Assembly (NCBI GenBank): GCA_002843005.1
Contig: PHEX01000017.1
Location: 1-38,515, forward strand
DNA from: Candidatus Anoxymicrobium japonicum
GTDB taxonomy: Bacteria > Actinomycetota > Geothermincolia > Fen-727 > Anoxymicrobiaceae
Length of the DNA stretch: 38,515 bases
Direction of reading: 5' to 3'
Shown here: in pieces, positions 33,198-38,515 of the stretch
How positions within the stretch are numbered: the first letter of the stretch is position 1
How the letters are laid out: the number at the start of each line of letters is the position of its first letter
The notes under the pieces: model-generated
Database searches by the model: none
Seen by the model: the letters and a program-made list of their open reading frames with translations, nothing else
What the model was told of the DNA's origin: nothing
Translations under genes and position numbers: made by a program

Positions 33198-34415
33198 ATG
33201 CGGGAGATGATGACGGTGCACGAACATTTTGACGTTCAAAAGGCTTTCGAGCACATAGCCGCGCTTTCACGGATGCGGCGCCTCGCCGGTACGCCGGGCG
33301 AGATCGAAGCGCGGGCGTACATACACGAGGTTGGCAAGGACACGGGTGTGGCGTTTCAAGACGAGGAGTTCTCATACTCCACGGCGCCTCTCAAGCTCGC
33401 GTTGCCGGCGACGTGTCTGGCGATAGGCGCAATAAGCGCGGCGGGCTCGCTCGCGTATCTCATGAGCACGCGACTTGTCATCGTTTTGGGCGTGGCGTTG
33501 CTGGCCGTTATTTACCTTGGCTTCAAGTGGTCTGGCGCTTTTGAGAAGTTTGCTTCTAAAGGGAGCGGGCGCTCATCGAACATCGTTGGAAAAATTGAAG
33601 GCGCCGAGCCGACGGGCGCCGTGCTCATCTCGGCGCACTATGACTCGAAGAGCCAGTTGATGCCGGTGGCGCTGCGCGCCTCGCTCTTCATGCTGGGGTT
33701 CGCCACGGCTATACTGCTCGGGCTTTTTCTCGTTACTACAGGCATACTGGCGACAACCGGCCACAGTTCGTTGGGTAGTCGTGTCGTCTTTTACGTGTCG
33801 CTCCTGCCGTCGCTCTTGATGTTTGCGCTCATCTTCAACGCAACCGGGAACCGCTCACCGGGCGCCATGGATAACGCTTCTGGCGTGGCGGTCATACTCG
33901 AGGTGGCGAGGGTTATCGCGGAGCGCCCGCTCGAGCGCTTTGACCTCATCGTCGCCGCGTTCGGAGCAGAGGAGTTCGGCCTGTGCGGGTCGATCAGCTA
34001 TCTGCTTGCCCACGAGGAAGAGCTCATGCGCAGGCCTTTCTACATGCTCAATTTTGACATGCCGTTCTCGAGATCCGGGAACCTGATGGTAAACACTGGC
34101 TTTGAGCTGCCGCCTGTGCGCACGAGCAAGATGTTGAACGGGCTTGTTAGAAGTGTGGGTAAGCGCATGGGTCTTCGGGTAAGAGGCGTTTATATGCCGA
34201 TAGGGGCGGCGGCGGATCACGTGCCATGGGTCAAGCACGGCTTCGAGGCGACAGGGTTGACTTGCGCTATGACGCGCATACACAGCACCGGGGATTCCAT
34301 AGACAGAGTCAACAGAGAAGGAATGAGACGAGTAGGGGAGGCGACGATAGCGATCCTCCGCGAGCTCGATCAGAAAAACGCAACACAGGGGTCAAGCCCC
34401 GGTGTTGCGTTTTGA
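33198..34415 (+). CDS. Membrane M28-family metallopeptidase
   Basis: A di-zinc aminopeptidase-type ligand set is complete: His and Asp in SAHYDSKSQ, Asp in GAMDNASGVA, GAEEFG, NFDMPFS and a terminal HSTGDS. Four hydrophobic helices are visible: two at about residues 68-110 and two at about 155-215. The latter pair lies between the first ligand (HYD) and the second (MDN), which are normally close; here 78 residues separate them. The active site would then face one side of the membrane. The start is either ATG 33198 (leaderless, after TAGAAT) or ATG 33210 (after GCGGGAG). The last 13 residues, KNATQGSSPGVAF, are encoded by a family B repeat. Confidence 0.85.
   Translation: MREMMTVHEHFDVQKAFEHIAALSRMRRLAGTPGEIEARAYIHEVGKDTGVAFQDEEFSYSTAPLKLALPATCLAIGAISAAGSLAYLMSTRLVIVLGVALLAVIYLGFKWSGAFEKFASKGSGRSSNIVGKIEGAEPTGAVLISAHYDSKSQLMPVALRASLFMLGFATAILLGLFLVTTGILATTGHSSLGSRVVFYVSLLPSLLMFALIFNATGNRSPGAMDNASGVAVILEVARVIAERPLERFDLIVAAFGAEEFGLCGSISYLLAHEEELMRRPFYMLNFDMPFSRSGNLMVNTGFELPPVRTSKMLNGLVRSVGKRMGLRVRGVYMPIGAAADHVPWVKHGFEATGLTCAMTRIHSTGDSIDRVNREGMRRVGEATIAILRELDQKNATQGSSPGVAF
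34375..34413. repeat. Family B palindromic repeat (copy B6) inside the end of the peptidase gene
   Basis: AAAACGCAACAC (34375-34386) pairs with GTGTTGCGTTTT (34402-34413), with GGGG/CCCC inside around TCAAG. It supplies the last codons of the peptidase; its final T begins the TGA stop. It also separates that gene from the convergent flavoprotein gene. Confidence 0.88.
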
Positions 34416-34422
34416 GGCGCTT

Positions 34423-37299
34423 TCAAGAGGGAGCGCGGAGAGATTCGAGATGCTTTGCTATTCCAAGGGCGGCGCGCCTTCCATCCGCGCACGCCGCGGC
34501 CACGAGGGCGTCACCGTTTACGATGTCGCCGCCGGCGAACACGCCCGGCCTGGAAGTCATCATGTCGTCGTCCACGATTACGAGGGAGGACTCGCTTATC
34601 TCGAGGTGCTCCGCGAGGTATCCGGCCAGCGCCGGATCCATTTTTCGCGTCACGGCAACTATTACGGTTTGAACCTCGAGAACACTCGGGAGACCTTCTG
34701 ATTCGGATCCGGGCGGCGAGCCCGTGTTCGGCCGGGTCCGCAGAGCTTCGACTCTGCCTTCTCCCAGCACTTCAATTAGAGTTCTGCCGCCGGCGATAGT
34801 GACACCCGCGTTAACGGCCGCCGCCAGGCGCTCCGGCGCGGCGCTTGCCTTATTCAGGTCGGCGCTCGCGACCAGGTAGACAGTCTCGGCGCCCATCTCG
34901 CGCGCGAGCATCGCGGCGTCAACGGCAAGATTGCTGTCGCCCACCACCGCCACCCGCGTTTCCAGCTCACGCTTGACCTTCTTTCTGGCGGCGCCGAGAA
35001 AAGAGAGAGCGTCGATGACGCCTGGAAGATCCATTCCTTTCATTGAAGGCATCCTGATATTTTGCAATCCAGTGCCTAGGAACACCGCCGCAAAACCGTT
35101 TTTCGAAAGCGATTCGAAGTCGATGTCTTCGCCAAAGACTGTGTTGCCGCGAAACTTTACATTTATAATTAGTGAGCTTTCTATTGCGCGCTCGAGAACC
35201 TGGCTCTTGAGCCGGAAGCCGGTCATTGCGCGAGCGGGCAAGCCGCCAGCCTCAAGCATTTCCTCGAACACCTCGACGTTGTAGCCCAGCATGGAAAGGT
35301 AGTAGGCGCAGGATAGTCCGGCCGGACCCGAACCCACGACGGCGACCTTCTCGCGGTGAGGCGCGCCGGATGGCGACGGCCAGCCCTCGAGGCCCTGCAC
35401 GACTCCGCAGGCGAACTCCTCCAACTGCGCGATCTTCACGGGCGTATCGATTTTCGATCGAAGGCAGGCGCCCTCGCACAAGCTCATCGAAGGACAGACG
35501 AGACCGCATATTTCTCCCATCGGGTTCATTTCTCTCACAAGCTTCGCGGCGCCGATCATGTCGTTTGATCCGATGCGTCTAATTACGTTTGGAATGTCTA
35601 TGGAGGCGGGGCAAGCGGTCACGCACGGCGCGTCCGGGCAGCGGAGGCAACGGTGGGACTCAAACACCGCCGATATCGAGTCCACGACATCAGGGCTCGA
35701 GATTTGCGGCCGCGAAGGGAGGGTCTCGAGGACAAAGCTTTCCTTTTTGTGGACGAACCTGGGCGCGCGCAGGGAAAGATAGCGCATGACCGCGACCGCC
35801 GAGTGTATGCCGGAGGCCGCAGCCTGGCCAACGCCATGACCGTAGAAAGTCGAATCTCCTGTCATGAACAATCCATGAACCTCTGTTGTGGTTCCCGGAA
35901 GGCTATCGGGAACAAGGTTGCCGACCGGGTACGCACATGCGAACGCGCCGCTCTTCCTGGAGAGCAACCGCTCGTTGGTGGCGGGGCTGGAGACGCGCCA
36001 CACGGTAGGCTGGCTGGCGATCTCGGGGAGCACGGGCAATAGCCTCTCGAGCGCGAGCGCGGCCTGTTCCTGCTTCTTTTCTTCGTAGAGTTCGGTGCCG
36101 TATTCAGGGTTTCCGGGGAAGAGCCACTCCTCGGGGTCGGTTACCGTGTAGATCGTAACGGAGTGGTAGCCTTCGGGTGACAGGTAAGGATCGAAGAGGG
36201 ATGGGACGCTCACGGAGATAAAGCGCTCGGGCGCGCGCTCCGGGTCGTCCACGAGAACCGTGTTTGGATTAAAGGACTCCGGAATCGCTTCCCGTGGGAC
36301 TCCCATGTAGATGGCGAAGACGGACAGGGCCGGCGTGAGTGAATCAAGCCAGTCCGACGTCTCGGGCTTCAAGTCCAGTCGGTGCATCATGTTCTCGAAT
36401 AGGTCGCGGGCGGATGTGTTTGACACGATCACGTCGGCGGTAAGACGGCGCCCGCCGGCTATTTCTACCCCGATCGCCTTGCCACCCTCGACCAGCACAC
36501 GCTCGACAGGGACGCGGTACTCTACTCGCCCCCCATGCTCGACGATGCTTTTTTCAAGCCGGTCGGGGATTTGCTGAGCGGAGCCGATAGCATGGTGTGT
36601 TCCGCCTATGTGCCTGTCCAGTACAGCCAGCGCCGCGTGAGGCGCCGAGAGCTCATCCATGCGATAGCCCGTGTTGTATGTGAGATCGGCGTCGAAGAAA
36701 GCTCTGGCGAGTTGGTCGCCGCAGTGACGCTCGAATACCTGCGCCGCTGAAGCCCTGGCGTACCGGGACAGCCTCATGACGCTCAACGGGTGTCTTGAGA
36801 AAAGCTCCGCTCTTTCTCGCAAGGACTCGTCGTTCTTTGGTCGGAGAGGGCCGTCGCAATCGAGCAACGCACTGTAAATGTGCTCGAGTTCGCGCAGGAA
36901 AGAGAGAAGGCTGCCGGCCTGCTGCGGGAACACCGCGCCGAGTTCGGCGGTGAACGCGTGGCGGTCCCGGTGGAAATTGACACGCTTCTCTCCGAAATAC
37001 ATGGCGTATGAAATGTCACGCGGGATCATGTCTACCTGCTGCCCCAGAAAGTCAAAGAGCGTTCTCTGGACGTGGAAGCCTGTCTTGCCAAAACCTTGAA
37101 GAATCGACGCCGCGGTGTCGAAGGTAAAATCCTCGACACGAAAAGAGGAGCAACATCCGCCAGGCTGGTTGGCGCGCTCGAGCACAAGCACGTCCAGTCC
37201 TTCGCGAGCGAGCACAGACGCCACCGTCAGGCCGCCGATGCCCGTTCCGATTACGATGACCTCGTATTTGTCTTTTAAGATTGGCTCACGTGTGACCAA
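34423..37299 (-). CDS. Fused flavoprotein: CrtI/phytoene desaturase-like FAD oxidoreductase + NfnB/GltD-like Fe-S flavoprotein
   Basis: The first 520 or so residues are a CrtI-type FAD oxidoreductase: VIVIGTGIGGLTVASVLARE, ERANQPGGCCSSF, and the C-terminal FAD motif GLFMTGDSTFYGHGVGQAA. Residues about 545-630 form a GltD/NfnB/PreT-type [4Fe-4S] domain (CLRCPDAPCVTACP, CGLVCPSMSLCEGAC). The last part is a second FAD/NAD(P) module (VAVVGSGPAGLSCAYYLS, VAVVGDSNLAVDAAMLARE, SRPGVFAGGDIVNGDALVAA). The whole suggests electrons moving from NAD(P)H or an NfnA-like partner through Fe-S clusters to a desaturase or saturase site. TTG 37299 with GAGG is preferred (958 residues); ATG 37392 would add 31 unconserved-looking residues. 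The substrate is unknown. Confidence 0.85.
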   Translation of the reverse strand: MVTREPILKDKYEVIVIGTGIGGLTVASVLAREGLDVLVLERANQPGGCCSSFRVEDFTFDTAASILQGFGKTGFHVQRTLFDFLGQQVDMIPRDISYAMYFGEKRVNFHRDRHAFTAELGAVFPQQAGSLLSFLRELEHIYSALLDCDGPLRPKNDESLRERAELFSRHPLSVMRLSRYARASAAQVFERHCGDQLARAFFDADLTYNTGYRMDELSAPHAALAVLDRHIGGTHHAIGSAQQIPDRLEKSIVEHGGRVEYRVPVERVLVEGGKAIGVEIAGGRRLTADVIVSNTSARDLFENMMHRLDLKPETSDWLDSLTPALSVFAIYMGVPREAIPESFNPNTVLVDDPERAPERFISVSVPSLFDPYLSPEGYHSVTIYTVTDPEEWLFPGNPEYGTELYEEKKQEQAALALERLLPVLPEIASQPTVWRVSSPATNERLLSRKSGAFACAYPVGNLVPDSLPGTTTEVHGLFMTGDSTFYGHGVGQAAASGIHSAVAVMRYLSLRAPRFVHKKESFVLETLPSRPQISSPDVVDSISAVFESHRCLRCPDAPCVTACPASIDIPNVIRRIGSNDMIGAAKLVREMNPMGEICGLVCPSMSLCEGACLRSKIDTPVKIAQLEEFACGVVQGLEGWPSPSGAPHREKVAVVGSGPAGLSCAYYLSMLGYNVEVFEEMLEAGGLPARAMTGFRLKSQVLERAIESSLIINVKFRGNTVFGEDIDFESLSKNGFAAVFLGTGLQNIRMPSMKGMDLPGVIDALSFLGAARKKVKRELETRVAVVGDSNLAVDAAMLAREMGAETVYLVASADLNKASAAPERLAAAVNAGVTIAGGRTLIEVLGEGRVEALRTRPNTGSPPGSESEGLPSVLEVQTVIVAVTRKMDPALAGYLAEHLEISESSLVIVDDDMMTSRPGVFAGGDIVNGDALVAAACADGRRAALGIAKHLESLRAPS

Positions 37300-37425
37300 G
37301 TGGCGCCTCGATGTTGTGCGGCTTTTCACTTTGAGCGGAGCGGCTCCGCGCCTGGCGCCGCAAAGCAGATGATACTCAAGTGGGCCGCCCATGGCAATTT
37401 ACATCGCGGGACGTGTCCGATCTGG

Positions 37426-37448
37426 TATACTGATTTTCCGAAAATCAG
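37426..37448 (+). promoter_or_regulatory. Extended -10 promoter and overlapping 19-bp palindromic operator of parA
   Basis: TGG directly precedes TATACT (37426-37431), an extended -10; no good -35 is seen. The perfect palindrome CTGATTTTCCGAAAATCAG (37430-37448) overlaps the -10 and the expected transcription start. ParA-type proteins often repress their own promoter, so autoregulation is a reasonable guess. Confidence 0.6.
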
Positions 37449-37469
37449 CCGTGCCTAGAGGGGATAAAG

Positions 37470-38240
37470 TTGAAGCACAAGGTTATCTCGTTCGCCAATC
37501 AGAAGGGTGGAGTTGGAAAGACAACAACCTGCATCAACCTAGCGGGAGCGCTATCTGAGGCGGGCATGTCTATACTGCTGGTAGACATGGATTACCAGAG
37601 CAACCTTACCATGGGTGTTGGCATGAACATGGAAAATGGCGAGAAGGGGACAGGCGATGTCCTGTTGTGCCCCGAGACGCCTTTCCGGGAGATAATTCAC
37701 TCGTCGTCGATTCCCAACGTCGACATAGCGCCCGCAACGCTTGACCTCTCAAAAGTTGACATCAACATCGACAGGCGGCCGGAGCGTCACAAGATACTGC
37801 ATGATAAGCTCGAGGAGGTCAAGGCGAGCTATGAGTACGTGTTTGTGGATTGCCCGCCGGCGTTTAACCTTCTGACGGTGAACGCGCTGTCCGCCTCGGA
37901 CGGCATCATTATTCCTATCCAGTGCTATCCGTACTCGCTTGCCGGACTGAACACGCTTTTAGAGATCATCGACGACATTCGTTACGCCTATAACTTCGAC
38001 CTGGAGATCGCCGGTATCGTGCCAGCCGCCTACGAGACGAACACCAGGCTGGCGGCGGATGTGTTGCGGGAACTGCACGACCGTTACGGTGGCAAGGTTT
38101 TCAACACTATCATCAAGAAGAGCGTGAAAGTCGCGGAGGGCCCTATTCACAAGAAGCCTATCGTCCAGTACGCGAGCAGCCATCCCGTGGCAAACGCTTA
38201 CCGCTCTCTCGCCGCTGAGTTTCTTCACAGGGAAGCTTAA
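37470..38240 (+). CDS. parA: ParA/Soj-family ATPase (orphan)
   Basis: This 256-residue deviant Walker A ATPase has FANQKGGVGKTTTCINLA, Walker A' LLVDMDYQSNLT, and Walker B YVFVDCPPAF. ParA/Soj proteins bind DNA non-specifically as ATP dimers and position chromosomes, plasmids or protein clusters with a ParB-like partner. The expected DYQ (usually DPQ) site has Tyr in place of Pro. No parB lies downstream; a family B repeat pair follows. TTG 37470 has AGAGGGGA upstream. A chromosomal Soj or an orphan cargo-positioning ParA are both possible. Confidence 0.9.
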   Translation: MKHKVISFANQKGGVGKTTTCINLAGALSEAGMSILLVDMDYQSNLTMGVGMNMENGEKGTGDVLLCPETPFREIIHSSSIPNVDIAPATLDLSKVDINIDRRPERHKILHDKLEEVKASYEYVFVDCPPAFNLLTVNALSASDGIIIPIQCYPYSLAGLNTLLEIIDDIRYAYNFDLEIAGIVPAAYETNTRLAADVLRELHDRYGGKVFNTIIKKSVKVAEGPIHKKPIVQYASSHPVANAYRSLAAEFLHREA

Positions 38241-38259
38241 CTTTGGTGTCTGGACGGAG

Positions 38260-38359
38260 AAAACGCATAATGGGGTCAAACCAAAATATGCGTTTTAGGT
38301 ACGACAGCAAGACGTTCAGGTAAAAATGCATAATATGGTTTGACCCCATTATGCGTTTT
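38260..38359. repeat. Family B inverted pair (copy B7)
   Basis: The left unit at 38260-38296 (AAAACGCATAATGGGGTCAA...) and right unit at 38322-38359 are inverted to each other with a few mismatches. The strongest match is GGTTTGACCCCATTATGCGT in the right unit. It lies between parA and a minus-strand gene entering from the window edge. Confidence 0.9.
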
Positions 38360-38454
38360 CAATGGGCTGGGCGCCAATCTTTTGTCGGGCATCTGGGAAA
38401 TCCCCGTTTCTTCTGCTTGTACCGCACCCGGTTCCCTGGACACAACTTTGCGGC

Positions 38455-38515
38455 TCATGCGGCCGCCTCCACTTCCCTTGCGTAGTAGGCTTCCCGCGCC
38501 TGGCGGGGGCTTAGA
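38455..38515 (-). CDS. Partial minus-strand CDS at window edge, C-terminus only
   Basis: The frame reads LSPRQAREAYYAREVEAAA and then TGA (38455-38457), a plausible charged helical C-terminus of a gene starting beyond the window. An ATG overlaps the stop (ATGA) and opens a 60-residue frame running into repeat B7 (38276-38458), which is probably not a genuine product. No family can be assigned. Confidence 0.3.
   Translation of the reverse strand, partial: LSPRQAREAYYAREVEAAA

Noticed and set aside
38276..38458. 60-residue minus-strand frame ending inside repeat B7
   Set aside because: Its C-terminal part is made entirely of repeat sequence and the N-terminal part has no recognisable features; kept only as a note with the partial edge gene.

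Overview
The window looks like a chromosomal segment of an anaerobic bacterium, most likely a Gram-positive lineage and perhaps a deep-branching anaerobic member of the Actinomycetota. The taxonomy is inference. It rests on high GC content, many GTG/TTG starts, the gene orders gltX-cysE-cysS-rlmB, infC-rpmI-rplT-trmH-pheS-pheT and dgt-dnaG-rpoD, the anaerobic or redox genes (CooC, an NfnA-like flavoprotein, rubrerythrin, CCG-type Fe-S oxidase), and possible leaderless genes. No rRNA, CRISPR array or intact transposase is seen.

Layout. Positions 1-1.6 kb hold a GAF/HD-GYP signalling protein closed by a palindromic terminator-like repeat. From 1.6 to 7.8 kb a tight + strand operon runs cooC, nfnA-like, gltX, cysE, cysS, rlmB, mostly with overlapping start and stop codons. 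A large hairpin repeat, tRNA-Thr(TGT) and an orphan RelE/ParE-type toxin follow. From 8.47 kb a clear promoter and attenuator-like leader drive infC (which appears to use an AUA start), rpmI, rplT, a SpoU methyltransferase, pheS and pheT, then nadD, an Fe-S flavoprotein, dgt, dnaG and rpoD (to 19.7 kb). This is the housekeeping core: translation, NAD synthesis, dNTP pool control, priming and the main sigma factor.

From 19.7 to 26.6 kb the DNA is scarred. It holds a frameshifted rubrerythrin, a 5'-truncated ferredoxin-family remnant, a zinc-ribbon protein, and tRNA-Asn(GTT) joined directly to the last quarter of a type I restriction HsdR gene. After a methyltransferase and an alpha/beta hydrolase comes an FAD/Fe-S oxidase gene with an internal deletion and frameshift. 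From 26.6 to 38.5 kb lie a P-type cation ATPase, a CapA-like protein, a small conserved-looking protein, a DUF35/thiolase pair whose thiolase lacks the nucleophilic Cys, a membrane M28 peptidase with two helices inside its metal-binding core, a large CrtI-like/NfnB-like fused flavoprotein, and an orphan ParA with a palindrome at its promoter.

Two families of palindromic repeats punctuate the whole window. Family B (ends AAAACGC, core GGGGTCA) occurs singly or as inverted pairs and repeatedly sits on stop codons. Its arms differ between copies but keep pairing. Family A (GGGGTCAGGCACC / GGTAGACG) has three copies. Both resemble REP/BIME elements of the kind mobilised in trans by RAYT (Y1) transposases, and they also look like working terminators.
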